DNA of 64,000 nucleotides from positions 124,001 through 188,000 of the forward strand of contig JAZPYE010000017.1 in NCBI GenBank assembly GCA_045544035.1. The letters are read 5' to 3'. Shown in pieces: positions 51,998 through 59,930 of the stretch (positions are counted from its first letter, which is position 1; each line of letters begins with the position of its first letter). The position numbers were made by a program, and so were the translations under genes. Source of the DNA: SIG587 sp045544035. GTDB lineage: Bacteria > Bacillota > Clostridia > Oscillospirales > Acutalibacteraceae. The notes below the pieces were generated by a model. That model saw only the letters and a list, made by a program, of their open reading frames with translations, had not been told where the DNA came from and searched no databases.

Positions 51998-52030
51998 AAA
52001 AGCCGTGTCGGGGAAGGACTCGGCTTTTCT
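51998..52030 (+). terminator. Terminator after the cyclophilin gene
   Basis: AAAAGCCG / CGGCTTTT stem with a 15-base loop and T-rich tail. The next 180 bases, up to the M23 gene, contain a small hairpin (ATTCCTCT / AGAGGAAT near 52050) and a TATAAT without a good -35. Confidence 0.7.
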
Positions 52031-52211
52031 CTTTTAAGGGGTTTGAGGAGAGATTCCTCTATTAAGAGAGGAATGTGCAGGGCAAATGCGGCTTTCACCC
52101 TTGCACGAGTATATAATACACTTAATTTTTGAACTTTTAATGAACTGTTTTTAAACAAATGTATAATTTTTTGTTAAGCGTCAAGAATATTTGACGGAGG
52201 CGAAAAATTAT

Positions 52212-52925
52212 ATGTATTATAAAGAAAATAAACAGTCAAAATTTGATAAATTTTTAGCAGGTAAGGGGTTTTATGCTGTTTTAGCAATTTGTGTTTTAAC
52301 CGTTGCCATTGCAACCTATTTAACCGTTGCTTCCTTTGATAGCAAGTCAAAGCCAAAGAACCAAAATTCTCAAACCTCACAGATTATCGAGCAAACCTCA
52401 AAGGCTCCAATAACCAGTCAGCCGGCACAAAATGTGACCGAAAGTGAGCCCTACACTTCTAATGTTCAGTCACAAACCGATAAGGAACAGGTCAAAGAGC
52501 CAAACACCGTGGCAGGTTATTTCGTGCTTCCCGTAACAGGGGAAATTTTAAAAAACTATTCCGACAAAGCGTTGCAGTTTTCAAACACCTATAACGATAT
52601 GCGGCTCCATTTAGGCCTTGATATTGCCGCAGGAGAAGGCACCGCCGTTAAAAGCGCTGGGGATGGCAAGGTTTTATCGGTGGAGGACAGCAAGGATTTC
52701 GGCACTGTCGTCATCATTAACCACGGAAACAAGGTAACTGCAAAATATTGCGGACTTAAAAACGTTACGGTGAAAAGCGAGGATATTGTTGCGGCAGGTC
52801 AGGCCATCGGCGAAATCGGCACGGTGCCAAGTGAGTGTGTTGATGAAGCACACCTGCATTTTGAAACCTATAGAGATGGTAGAGCGGTATCACCCATAAA
52901 TCTAATTGAGGGAACCGAGGAATAA
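52212..52925 (+). CDS. Membrane-anchored M23 (LytM) peptidase, SpoIIQ-like
   Basis: A 237-residue protein: a basic N terminus, one membrane helix (GFYAVLAICVLTVAIATYLTV), a Ser/Thr/Gln linker and a C-terminal M23 domain from about residue 105. The zinc motif HLGLD and the late AHLHFE are kept. A fold of this type occurs in SpoIIQ and other cell-wall endopeptidases; sporulation partners are not in the window. GGAGG precedes the ATG at 52212. Confidence 0.85.
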   Translation: MYYKENKQSKFDKFLAGKGFYAVLAICVLTVAIATYLTVASFDSKSKPKNQNSQTSQIIEQTSKAPITSQPAQNVTESEPYTSNVQSQTDKEQVKEPNTVAGYFVLPVTGEILKNYSDKALQFSNTYNDMRLHLGLDIAAGEGTAVKSAGDGKVLSVEDSKDFGTVVIINHGNKVTAKYCGLKNVTVKSEDIVAAGQAIGEIGTVPSECVDEAHLHFETYRDGRAVSPINLIEGTEE

Positions 52926-52926
52926 T

Positions 52927-52960
52927 AAAAGCGACATTCGTGAGAATGTCGCTTTTTTCT
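52927..52960. terminator. Bidirectional terminator between the M23 gene and mgtE
   Basis: 13-base stem AAAAGCGACATTC / GAATGTCGCTTTT with a GTGA loop and T runs. Confidence 0.88.
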
Positions 52961-52961
52961 T

Positions 52962-54320
52962 TTAGAACAGCACAGCCTGGGCAATAAAGAAATAAATCGT
53001 AAGGGAAATGGCATCGACTATCGTTGTAATAAAGGGGCTTGCCATAACCGCAGGGTCGAAGCCTAATTTCTTTGCCGCAATGGGCAGTGCACAGCCCACA
53101 ACCTTAGCAATGAGCACCGTAAAGAAAAGTGTTGCCGAAACAACCAAGGCAACCATAAGGGTGAGCCCATCGGTTTTAAGGAGCAAAATATCAAAGACCC
53201 ACATTTTAAAGAAATTCAGCACCGCAAGGCAGGCACCGCAAAGAACCGAAACCCTTGTTTCTTTCCACAAAACGCGCAAGACATCGCGGAACTCAATTTC
53301 ACCAAGAGACAGCGCACGAATTATTGTGACCGATGACTGTGAGCCCGAGTTACCGCCTGTGTTCATAAGCATGGGCATAAATGCGGTGAGCACTGTGAGG
53401 GAAGCTAATGAACTTTCAAACGAGGTGATTATCATTCCTGTGAACGTGGCTGAAATCATAAGAATTAAAAGCCACAAAATTCTTGAACGGAAAATTTCAA
53501 AAACGCTGGTTTTAAGGTAGGGAACATCAGCATCGGTAGGGGTAATAGCCGCCATTTTTTCGAAGTCTTCGGAAATTTCCTCCTGCAAAACATCGATAGC
53601 ATCATCAACGGTGATAATGCCCACAAGGCGGTTTTCCGTGTCAACAACGGGTAGGGCAAGCAGGTCATATTTGTCGAAAAGCTGAACAACCTCTTCGCGG
53701 TTTTGAAGGGTGGCCGCGAAAATAATGTTTTCGTTCATTATGTCCTCAAGGCGAACATCGCTTTTTGAAAGCATCAAATCCTTGGCAGTAACAATTCCCT
53801 TAAGGTGTCGGCTCGAATCAATAATATAGCAGGTGTAAATGGTCTCCTTGTCGGTGCCGACCTTTCTGATGCGCTCAAAGGCATCAGCCACCGTCATTGA
53901 AGCCTTGAGGTCAACAAACTCGGTGGTCATAATGCTTCCGGCACTGTCCTCAGGGTAGGCGAGAAGCTGGTTTATCAGTTTTCGGTCTCCTGCCGAGGCC
54001 TGTGCCAGAATTCGCTTTGCAACGTTGGCTGGCATTTCATCAATAATATCAACGGCATCATCCATGTAAATGTCGTTCATAACCTCTTTAAGCTCCTTAT
54101 CACTGAAAGCGGCGATAAGGTTTTTTTGCATTTCGGTGTCCATTTCAACGAAAACCTCACTTGCAAGCTCTTTGGGTAAAATCCTGAAAAGCACAAGGTC
54201 GTTAGGTTTTTCGATTTCCGAAAAGCAGGCGGCAATGTCCGCAGGGTTCATATCAAGAAAAATCGTTTTAATTTCGCTGAATTTTTTGTTTTCTAACAGT
54301 TGAAAAATGGTCTTTTCCAA
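52962..54320 (-). CDS. mgtE: Magnesium transporter
   Basis: A 452-residue MgtE. N-terminal superhelical Mg-sensing domain, paired CBS domains (residues about 130-250) and five membrane helices with NTGGNSGSQSSVTIIRALS, which lines the pore. A GTG nine bases upstream abuts GGAG too closely, whereas the TTG at 54320 is eight bases after GGAGG and is preferred. Confidence 0.93.
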   Translation of the reverse strand: MEKTIFQLLENKKFSEIKTIFLDMNPADIAACFSEIEKPNDLVLFRILPKELASEVFVEMDTEMQKNLIAAFSDKELKEVMNDIYMDDAVDIIDEMPANVAKRILAQASAGDRKLINQLLAYPEDSAGSIMTTEFVDLKASMTVADAFERIRKVGTDKETIYTCYIIDSSRHLKGIVTAKDLMLSKSDVRLEDIMNENIIFAATLQNREEVVQLFDKYDLLALPVVDTENRLVGIITVDDAIDVLQEEISEDFEKMAAITPTDADVPYLKTSVFEIFRSRILWLLILMISATFTGMIITSFESSLASLTVLTAFMPMLMNTGGNSGSQSSVTIIRALSLGEIEFRDVLRVLWKETRVSVLCGACLAVLNFFKMWVFDILLLKTDGLTLMVALVVSATLFFTVLIAKVVGCALPIAAKKLGFDPAVMASPFITTIVDAISLTIYFFIAQAVLF

Positions 54321-54378
54321 TTGTTCCACCTCCGTCTATTATATTTTGCCGAGCAAGAGGAGAGTAAACACCAAAGAA

Positions 54379-55017
54379 TTATAAAAAACTTTTCAAAAGC
54401 TCAAGGCTTTCTAATAAATCCTTGTGTTCGGCAAAAAGCAGTTTTTTAGTTTCATCATTAAAGGGAACAATATCGGGTATGCCAATTACCTTCATTCCGG
54501 CGGCGTGCGCAGCTTTTACTCCGTTTTCAGAATCCTCAAAAACAAAGCAGTCGGCGGGTTTTGCCCCTAGAAGCTCGGCAGCCTTTAAAAATATATCGGG
54601 TGCGGGCTTGCCGTGTGCTATCTCATTGCCGCAAAGCATAATGTCAAAATAATGTTCAGCGTTTACCTCTCTAATATGGTGTTCTACAGAAGGTCTTGTT
54701 GTGCCTGATGCCAAGGCGATTTTAATATTTTGTTCCTTTAAAAATGAGAGAATTTCCTTTGCACCCTTTTTGAACTTGACAACAAGGTTTTCCTTAATAT
54801 ATTCCTTCACCTGGCGTTTAAAAAGGTCAACATCTAGGTCAGGGAAAAGTGAGTGCAAATAATTTGTTGAGCCAGTCTGATTCATTCCGCATGCGCCGTA
54901 AACAAACTCACTCATATTATCAATTCCATGCAGTCGCCCTATGTAATCCCAGGCGGGAATGTAAATCCTTTGGGTATCAAGAAGGGTCCCGTCCATATCA
55001 AAAATCACACTAAACAT
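54379..55017 (-). CDS. HAD hydrolase, beta-phosphoglucomutase-like
   Basis: A 212-residue HAD enzyme: IFDMDGTLLDTQR (nucleophile Asp), ALASGTTRPSVE, GKPAPDIFLKAAELLG and CFVFEDSENGVKAAHAAGM. The group includes sugar-phosphate phosphatases and beta-phosphoglucomutases; no specific call is justified. GAGGTGA precedes the ATG. Confidence 0.87.
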   Translation of the reverse strand: MFSVIFDMDGTLLDTQRIYIPAWDYIGRLHGIDNMSEFVYGACGMNQTGSTNYLHSLFPDLDVDLFKRQVKEYIKENLVVKFKKGAKEILSFLKEQNIKIALASGTTRPSVEHHIREVNAEHYFDIMLCGNEIAHGKPAPDIFLKAAELLGAKPADCFVFEDSENGVKAAHAAGMKVIGIPDIVPFNDETKKLLFAEHKDLLESLELLKSFL

Positions 55018-55080
55018 TATTTCACCTCACTTTATTAAACACATATATTAAAATAATAACACAAAATTTATATTTTTACA

Positions 55081-55110
55081 AGAAAAAACGCCAAGAAAAC
55101 CTAGGCGTTT
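55081..55110 (-). terminator. Terminator on the minus strand upstream of the HAD gene
   Basis: AAACGCC / GGCGTTT stem followed by TTTTTTC when read on the minus strand; it would shield the HAD gene from transcripts coming from the tRNA gene. Confidence 0.65.
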
Positions 55111-55224
55111 AATTTATAAATAGTTCGTTGGTAAAATAGGCGTTTGTGTGGGCACAGAAAAATTTTTTATCGGTAACCGAAACTCTAATGTATTATAGTA
55201 TATAAGCGGTGGAGGCGCAATACT

Positions 55225-55320
55225 GCTTCACTATTCACTATTACTTATTACTTCCCAAAAATCCCGTTCGTATTTTTTAGTGAAAAGTGAAGAGCGAAAA
55301 GGTAATAAGTAAAAATCCCG
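55225..55320. repeat. Short AT-rich repeat cluster beside the tRNA gene
   Basis: The stretch 55018-55343 has no gene. Inside it, TTCACTATTCACT and ACTTATTAC (left) recur as their reverse complements AGTGAAAAGTGAA and GTAATAAGT (right), in non-nested order, and AAAATCCCG appears twice. It looks like a degenerate dispersed repeat, not a single hairpin. Confidence 0.45.
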
Positions 55321-55344
55321 CCCACTTGCGTGAACGGGATTTTT
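55311..55344 (-). terminator. Terminator of tRNA-Thr
   Basis: AAAAATCCCG / CGGGATTTTT stem that begins immediately after the encoded CCA end on the minus strand. Confidence 0.85.
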
Positions 55345-55419
55345 GGAGCTGCTAACCAGATTCGAACTGGTGACCTCATCCTTACCAAGGATGTGCTCTA
55401 CCACCTGAGCCATAGCAGC
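55344..55419 (-). tRNA. tRNA-Thr (GGU anticodon)
   Basis: 76 bases including an encoded CCA. Acceptor GCTGCTA / TAGCAGC, D arm GCTCAGGTGGTAGAGC, anticodon loop TTGGTAA flanked by ATCC / GGAT, T arm with GTTCGAATC. The anticodon GGT reads ACC and ACU. Confidence 0.97.
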
Positions 55420-55442
55420 AAACATATTAAACAGCAAAATTG

Positions 55443-55471
55443 ATTATATTATAAAAAGAATGAAAAGTCAA
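55443..55471 (-). promoter_or_regulatory. Promoter of tRNA-Thr
   Basis: TTGACT, 17-base spacer, TATAAT on the minus strand, 24 bases before the tRNA. Confidence 0.85.
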
Positions 55472-55489
55472 GTGCTTTTTTAACAAAAA

Positions 55490-55517
55490 ATAAAAAAGGC
55501 GCCCATAACGAGCGCCT
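55490..55517 (-). terminator. Terminator of the second decarboxylase unit
   Basis: AGGCGC / GCGCCT stem followed by TTTTTT on the minus strand, just after the 56-residue gene. Confidence 0.82.
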
Positions 55518-55525
55518 CATAAATT

Positions 55526-55696
55526 TTATTTCTTCTTTGTGGAGAAAAGAGCGTTTATAACCATGGTGGCTAAAATGATAACACCGATGAGAACAAATAT
55601 GATTAGCATTCCAACGCCCATTTTTGAAAGGTTTGCGATAAACAGTTCAGGCTTAAAGAAAAGTCCCAGACCTTCAAGAAATTTAGCAAAATTCAT
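55526..55696 (-). CDS. 56-residue single-helix membrane protein, probable gamma-type partner of the second beta subunit
   Basis: A small gene: MNFAKFLEGLGLFF, then a hydrophobic helix from about residue 27 to 50 and a basic KKK end. GGAGG lies 8 bases before the ATG. It sits 14 bases after the paralogous decarboxylase beta gene and before a terminator, in the position where OadG would be expected. It lacks the long hydrophilic tail of OadG at 39025, so the gamma assignment is from context and topology only. Confidence 0.72.
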   Translation of the reverse strand: MNFAKFLEGLGLFFKPELFIANLSKMGVGMLIIFVLIGVIILATMVINALFSTKKK

Positions 55697-55710
55697 AACT
55701 TATTTCCTCC

Positions 55711-56865
55711 TTATGCGCCAAACATTTTAAGAATGATACCGCCTGCGATAACCGAAGCAATCTGACCCGAAACATTAACACCGATAGAGTGCATTAAAAG
55801 GAAGTTCTGGGGGTCTTCTGCAAGGCCCATCTTATGAACGATTCTGCCCGACATGGGGAATGCGGAAATACCTGCGGCACCAATCATAGGATTGATTTTC
55901 TTCTTTGAGAACAGGTTTAAAAGCTTTGCGAAAAGCACACCGCCTGCGGTGTCAACAATAAATGCGATAAGGCCAAGCCCCATAATAAGCAGTGTTGCAG
56001 GCTGTAAGAATTTTTCGGCTGTCATATTGAAGGCAACCGAAATGCCGAGGAAAATTGTGATAAGATTTGCAAGCACCTTTTGTGCAGTTTCGGAAAGGGC
56101 ATCAAGCACGCCGCACTCGCGAATTAAGTTACCAAACATTAAGAAGCCGATAAGACCTGTTGCCTGGGGAATAACTGCTGAAACAACAACTGTTATAATA
56201 ATAGGGAACATAATTCTTGTGAGCTTGGAAACGGATTTCTGCTCATAAGGCATTCTGATAAGGCGTTCCTTTTTGGTGGTTAAAAGCTTGATAACGGGGG
56301 GCTGAATAATGGGCACCAATGCCATATAGGAGTAGGCCGCAACGGTGATTGCGCCAACATACTGTGAGCCCAGGGTATTAGCAACCGCAATGGAGGTGGG
56401 ACCATCAGCCGCGCCGATAATAGCAATTGAAGCGGCATCCATTTCGGGGAAGAACATTGAAGCCATGCAGAGAGTAAAGAAGATGCCAAACTGTGCTGCA
56501 GCACCGAAAAGCATAAGTTTTGGGTTTGAAAGCAGGGGACCGAAATCAATCATTGCACCAATGCCGATAAAAAGTAGCAGGGGAAACAGCTCGTTGGCAA
56601 TACCTGCATTGTAAAGGGTTGTAAGAGCGCCTCCTCCAACCGATTCAACAGCCTTGTCGCCTACAAGATTTGTGACAATAGCTTCGTGAATAACATCGGC
56701 ACCGGGAATGTTAACAAGCAATGTTCCAAAGCCCATGGGTAAAAGAAGCGTGGGCTCCATTTCCTTTTTTATAGCAAGAAAAATCAGCAGGCCGCCGATA
56801 ATGAGCATAACACCCTGCTGCCACGAAAACTTAAGTAGGTTTTCGTACAAAATACCAAAATCCAT
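55711..56865 (-). CDS. Na+-translocating decarboxylase beta subunit, second copy
   Basis: A 384-residue OadB-family membrane protein: GAADGPTSIAVANTLGSQYVG with the conserved Asp, LVPIIQPPVIKLLTTKKERL and PMIGAAGISAFPMSGRIVHK. It is about 50 residues shorter than the copy at 39717, missing loop sequences in the N-terminal third. No alpha or biotin-carrier gene is adjacent, so it either borrows those subunits or belongs to a glutaconyl-CoA or methylmalonyl-CoA decarboxylase encoded elsewhere. Confidence 0.9.
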   Translation of the reverse strand: MDFGILYENLLKFSWQQGVMLIIGGLLIFLAIKKEMEPTLLLPMGFGTLLVNIPGADVIHEAIVTNLVGDKAVESVGGGALTTLYNAGIANELFPLLLFIGIGAMIDFGPLLSNPKLMLFGAAAQFGIFFTLCMASMFFPEMDAASIAIIGAADGPTSIAVANTLGSQYVGAITVAAYSYMALVPIIQPPVIKLLTTKKERLIRMPYEQKSVSKLTRIMFPIIITVVVSAVIPQATGLIGFLMFGNLIRECGVLDALSETAQKVLANLITIFLGISVAFNMTAEKFLQPATLLIMGLGLIAFIVDTAGGVLFAKLLNLFSKKKINPMIGAAGISAFPMSGRIVHKMGLAEDPQNFLLMHSIGVNVSGQIASVIAGGIILKMFGA

Positions 56866-56896
56866 ATTGGCATCCTCCTCAAAACATTATAGTGTA

Positions 56897-56925
56897 ATGA
56901 TATCACAATTTACAAAATAATGCAA
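56897..56925 (-). promoter_or_regulatory. Promoter of the second beta-subunit unit
   Basis: TTGCAT, 17-base spacer, TATCAT, 32 bases before the gene. Confidence 0.7.
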
Positions 56926-57048
56926 ACGCAAAAGGTAGATTTTACTGTTTCTTAACCGTATTACTGAAACTTAAAAACATTCGTTACAGTAAAAATTTCA
57001 ATGTTGGCGGCATTATTAACTGTGATAAAAAGGAAATTTTATAATCTA

Positions 57049-57077
57049 TTGACAAATGATTTTTGCAGTGGTATAAT
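57049..57077 (+). promoter_or_regulatory. Sigma-A promoter of the trpB unit
   Basis: TTGACA, 17-base spacer, TATAAT: a perfect consensus promoter directly before the T-box. Confidence 0.92.
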
Positions 57078-57082
57078 TTCTT

Positions 57083-57375
57083 AAAATTATATAGTTTAAA
57101 CCGTTGAAGCGGAGATAACGGCAAAAAACGCCTTTACAGAGAGTCGGCACAGCTGAGAGTCCGGCAAGAAACAGTTTGTCAAATGGACCGCTGAGGGTGC
57201 AGTCAAATGTGGTTTTCCCACAGAGTATTCTGCAACGTTGCAGGCAATCGTTAACTGCCGAGGGTATATTAGTACCCTGCAAAAGTGCACGAATTTTCGT
57301 GAATTCAAGGTGGCACCGCGGATAAAAAATTATTCGTCCTTGACAGTTAAAAAGTTACTGTCAAGGGCGTTTTTC
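57083..57375 (+). promoter_or_regulatory. T-box leader 4, specifier UGG (Trp)
   Basis: Stem I base AGCGG pairs with CCGCT; the specifier loop reads AAATGGA, giving UGG. AGAGAGTCGG, the antiterminator core GGTGGCACCGCGG (57309-57321) and a terminator CCTTGACAGT / ACTGTCAAGG (57338-57366) with T run complete the leader. Uncharged tRNA-Trp should turn the unit on. Confidence 0.96.
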
Positions 57376-57407
57376 GTTTCTTGCAGTGCATTTTGGAGGA
57401 AAATAAA

Positions 57408-57443
57408 ATGAAACCAGGCAAACGATGGCGAACCCCAAAATAA
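57408..57443 (+). CDS. Possible 11-residue leader peptide with one Trp codon
   Basis: ATG at 57408 encodes MKPGKRWRTPK and a stop. It is preceded by TTTTGGAGGAAAATAAA, the same strong ribosome binding site that precedes trpB; 24 bases including site, ATG and next codons (57391-57414) are repeated exactly at 57465-57488. It may be a true leader peptide or the relic of a local duplication of the trpB start. Confidence 0.45.
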   Translation: MKPGKRWRTPK

Positions 57444-57481
57444 GTTTTTAATAGTATTACAAGTTTTTGGAGGAAAATAAA

Positions 57482-58702
57482 ATGAAACTTAACAATGTTG
57501 ATTTTGAAACCTATTTTAATAATTATCCCGATAAGGATGGCTACTTTGGAAAATACGGCGGCGTTTTCGTTGAGGATAAACTAAAAAATGCTATGGCCGA
57601 AATAACCCAGGCATATTTTTCCATTTGCCAGTCAAGAAAATTTATTGCCGAACTTCGCCGAATTCGTAAGGAATTTCAGGGCCGCCCCACACCTGTTACC
57701 CATTTAGAGCGCCTTTCCGATGCTCTCGGTGGCAAGGTTCAGCTTTATGCCAAGCGTGAGGATTTAAACCATTCGGGCGCCCACAAACTTAACCACTGCA
57801 TGGGCGAAGCACTGCTTGCAAAGTATATGGGCAAGAAGAAAATAATTGCCGAAACAGGCGCAGGTCAGCACGGTGTAGCTCTTGCTACCGCGGCGGCTTA
57901 TTTTGGTCTCGAGTGCGATATTTATATGGGCGCTGTGGATATTAAAAAACAAGCCCCCAATGTTGCAAGAATGAAGATTCTCGGCGCTAATGTCATTGAG
58001 GTAACCCACGGTCTTCAGACCCTAAAAGAAGCCGTTGACGCCGCCTTTGATGCCTACAGCAAGGAGTATAAGGACTCTATTTACTGCATTGGCTCGGTGC
58101 TCGGCCCTCATCCCTTCCCAATGATGGTGCGCGATTTCCAGAGCGTTGTGGGTATTGAGGCAAGAGAACAGTTTATTGATATGACAGGTCATCTGCCCAA
58201 CGCCATTGTTGCTTGTGTGGGCGGCGGCTCCAATGCGGCAGGCCTTTTTGCAGGCTTTTTAAATGACCCTGTTGACATTTATGGTATCGAGCCGCTGGGT
58301 CGCGGTGAAAAGCTTGGCGACCACGCCGCAAGTTTAAAATACGGTTCTGAAGGTGTTATGCACGGTTTTAACAGCATAATGCTAAAGGATGAAAACGGCG
58401 ACCCCGCACCCGTTTATTCGGTTGCCAGCGGTCTTGATTATCCCTCCTCGGGCCCCGAACACGCATTTTTACAGGAAATCGGCAGAGTTAAGTACGATGT
58501 TATAAACGATGATGAAACCATCGATGCGTTTTATAAACTTGCCCGCCTTGAAGGCATTATCCCCGCCATTGAAAGCTCCCACGCCGTTGCCTTTGGTATG
58601 AAGCTTGCCAAAACAATGGAGCACGGCTCAATTCTCATTAACCTTTCAGGTAGAGGCGATAAGGATATGGATTATATCATTGAGAATTACGGTATAAGAT
58701 AA
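57482..58702 (+). CDS. trpB: Tryptophan synthase beta chain, stand-alone
   Basis: A 406-residue PLP enzyme that joins indole and serine to Trp. GGVFVEDKLKNAM, RPTPVTHLERLSDALG, the PLP-Lys region SGAHKLNHC (Lys102), ETGAGQHGVALATAAA and GGGSNAAGLF are as in TrpB1. No trpA or other trp gene is near, so it probably salvages free indole. The ATG at 57482 has GGAGG; a TTG in frame upstream is not used. Overlaps the next gene as TAATG. Confidence 0.95.
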   Translation: MKLNNVDFETYFNNYPDKDGYFGKYGGVFVEDKLKNAMAEITQAYFSICQSRKFIAELRRIRKEFQGRPTPVTHLERLSDALGGKVQLYAKREDLNHSGAHKLNHCMGEALLAKYMGKKKIIAETGAGQHGVALATAAAYFGLECDIYMGAVDIKKQAPNVARMKILGANVIEVTHGLQTLKEAVDAAFDAYSKEYKDSIYCIGSVLGPHPFPMMVRDFQSVVGIEAREQFIDMTGHLPNAIVACVGGGSNAAGLFAGFLNDPVDIYGIEPLGRGEKLGDHAASLKYGSEGVMHGFNSIMLKDENGDPAPVYSVASGLDYPSSGPEHAFLQEIGRVKYDVINDDETIDAFYKLARLEGIIPAIESSHAVAFGMKLAKTMEHGSILINLSGRGDKDMDYIIENYGIR

Positions 58703-59214
58703 TGAAAAGCAATTTGTTAAAGCTTATTGTCTCGGCGCTTTTTGCCGCTTTAACCTTTGTTGCAACCTTTATGGTGCAAATCCCCGCACCCTTTGGTTAT
58801 GTTAATCTTGGCGACTGCTTTGTGCTGCTTTCAGGCGCCCTTTTAGGCCCCTTCTACGGCTTCGCCGCCGCAGGCCTTGGCAGCGCCCTTGCCGATTTGC
58901 TTTTGGGCTTTTCGGTTTATGCCCCCGCCACCCTTTTGATTAAGGGTGCAATGGCGCTTATAATGGGACTTGTCGCTCAGAAGCAAAACAAAAAGGTTAT
59001 TCTTAAAATAGCCCTTTTCGGCGCCCTTTGTGAAATTTTAATGGCGGTTTGCTATTTTCTTTATGAGTGTTTTGTGCTGGGTTACGGCATCGCCGCAGCC
59101 GCCGCAATCCCCGCAAACCTGTTCCAAGGCATTGTGGGACTTGTTGCGTTTTTGGTGATTTACACGGTGATTTCAAAAAATAAACGATTAAATGATTTTT
59201 TAAATTTAAAGTAG
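58702..59214 (+). CDS. ECF transporter S component, possibly for tryptophan or an indole compound
   Basis: A 170-residue membrane protein with about six helices: FAALTFVATFMVQIPAPFGY, NLGDCFVLLSGALLGPFYGF and GLGSALADLLLGFSVYAPAT belong to the ECF S-component family. Its start overlaps the trpB stop, so both answer to the Trp T-box. This suggests uptake of Trp or a precursor. Its stop codon TAG lies inside a REP-like repeat. Confidence 0.82.
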   Translation: MKSNLLKLIVSALFAALTFVATFMVQIPAPFGYVNLGDCFVLLSGALLGPFYGFAAAGLGSALADLLLGFSVYAPATLLIKGAMALIMGLVAQKQNKKVILKIALFGALCEILMAVCYFLYECFVLGYGIAAAAAIPANLFQGIVGLVAFLVIYTVISKNKRLNDFLNLK

Positions 59215-59240
59215 GGAACGACCTGCGTGTCGTTCCGCAA
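59211..59240. repeat. REP-like palindrome, copy 1
   Basis: GTAGGGAACGACC, 5 bases, then GTCGTTCCG; perfect 8-bp arms. It supplies the stop codon of the ECF gene. Confidence 0.85.
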
Positions 59241-59251
59241 CAAGACGCATC

Positions 59252-59280
59252 GTAGGGAACGACCTCAAGTGTCGTTCCGT
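59252..59280. repeat. REP-like palindrome, copy 2
   Basis: Same direct orientation as copy 1, 40 bases further: GTAGGGAACGACC ... GTCGTTCCG. Confidence 0.85.
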
Positions 59281-59292
59281 TATAAAAACAAT

Positions 59293-59325
59293 GAAACCCA
59301 AGGTTCAATTACCTTGGGTTTCTTT
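59293..59325. terminator. Terminator at the end of the RAYT gene
   Basis: GAAACCCAAGGT / ACCTTGGGTTTC with a 6-base loop; it overlaps the last codons of the transposase gene and can serve both strands. Confidence 0.7.
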
Positions 59326-59516
59326 CGTTAATAACCATTTTTTGGGGTTGTTTTCAATGTATTCCCATACCTCGTTGTAATCATTCTGACCCCGAATTAT
59401 GTGGTCATAATACGATTTTTGCCACAATTTTTTGTCAAACGGCGGTAATAAACCATCTTTTACACATTTGATATATTCATTTGTTGTCATTGTTTTGAAA
59501 AACCGCATTAAATCTT

Positions 59517-59545
59517 GTAGGGAACGACCTGTGTGTCGTTCCGTT
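59517..59545. repeat. REP-like palindrome, copy 3, inside the RAYT gene
   Basis: GTAGGGAACGACC ... GTCGTTCCG in the same orientation as copies 1 and 2, translated as part of the transposase (ERHTGRSLQD). Confidence 0.85.
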
Positions 59546-59660
59546 ATATTAACGATAAAATGCAAATGGTCGGGCATAATGACAAATTTTTCAATTTTTG
59601 TGTTTGGAAATTTGTTTTCCGTTGCCTTAATCCATTTGTGTATTATTTGATTTTGCAAAT

Positions 59661-59690
59661 GCGGAACGACACATAGGTCGTTCCCTACGG
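59661..59690. repeat. REP-like palindrome, copy 4, inverted, inside the RAYT gene
   Basis: CGGAACGAC ... GGTCGTTCCCTAC; opposite orientation to the other three, translated as VGNDLCVVPH. Confidence 0.85.
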
Positions 59691-59895
59691 AATCAATTTT
59701 GAAAAGGTGTTGCCTTTTGTGTGTGCACAATGTTACAAAATAACACCCTTGTTGTCCATAATCATAATTTTCTAATCTATTATGTTTTCTCTTCGGCAAA
59801 TCCATTTCCATCACCGAAAATATTTTAGCATAAAATTGTTTTTATTGCAATTTTCAAAGTATGATGAAGCAAACCATGTTATTTTCCACCGACTA

Positions 59896-59924
59896 TTGCA
59901 AATGAAATTTATTTGTGGTAAAAT
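59896..59924 (+). promoter_or_regulatory. Promoter of the structured RNA
   Basis: TTGCAA, 17-base spacer, TAAAAT, ending seven bases before the outer helix of the RNA. Confidence 0.78.
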
Positions 59925-59930
59925 ATTTTT

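Larger units (their letters stand above)
59305..59811 (-). mobile_element. RAYT: REP-associated Y1 tyrosine transposase
   Basis: A 168-residue HUH-type protein: CYFVTLCTHKRQHLF at the N terminus, MPDHLHFIVNI (HxH metal motif), and a Tyr-containing SYYDHIIRGQNDY near the C terminus as catalytic Tyr, plus VWEYIENNPKKW, the RAYT signature. RAYTs process REP palindromes as single strands. REP-like repeats lie on both sides and two are inside the reading frame. The start may be GTG 59814, ATG 59811 or ATG 59805. Confidence 0.9.

Noticed and set aside
57038..57308. Minus-strand frames across the Trp T-box
   Set aside because: They overlap a full T-box leader with a consensus promoter on the plus strand and have no start signals.
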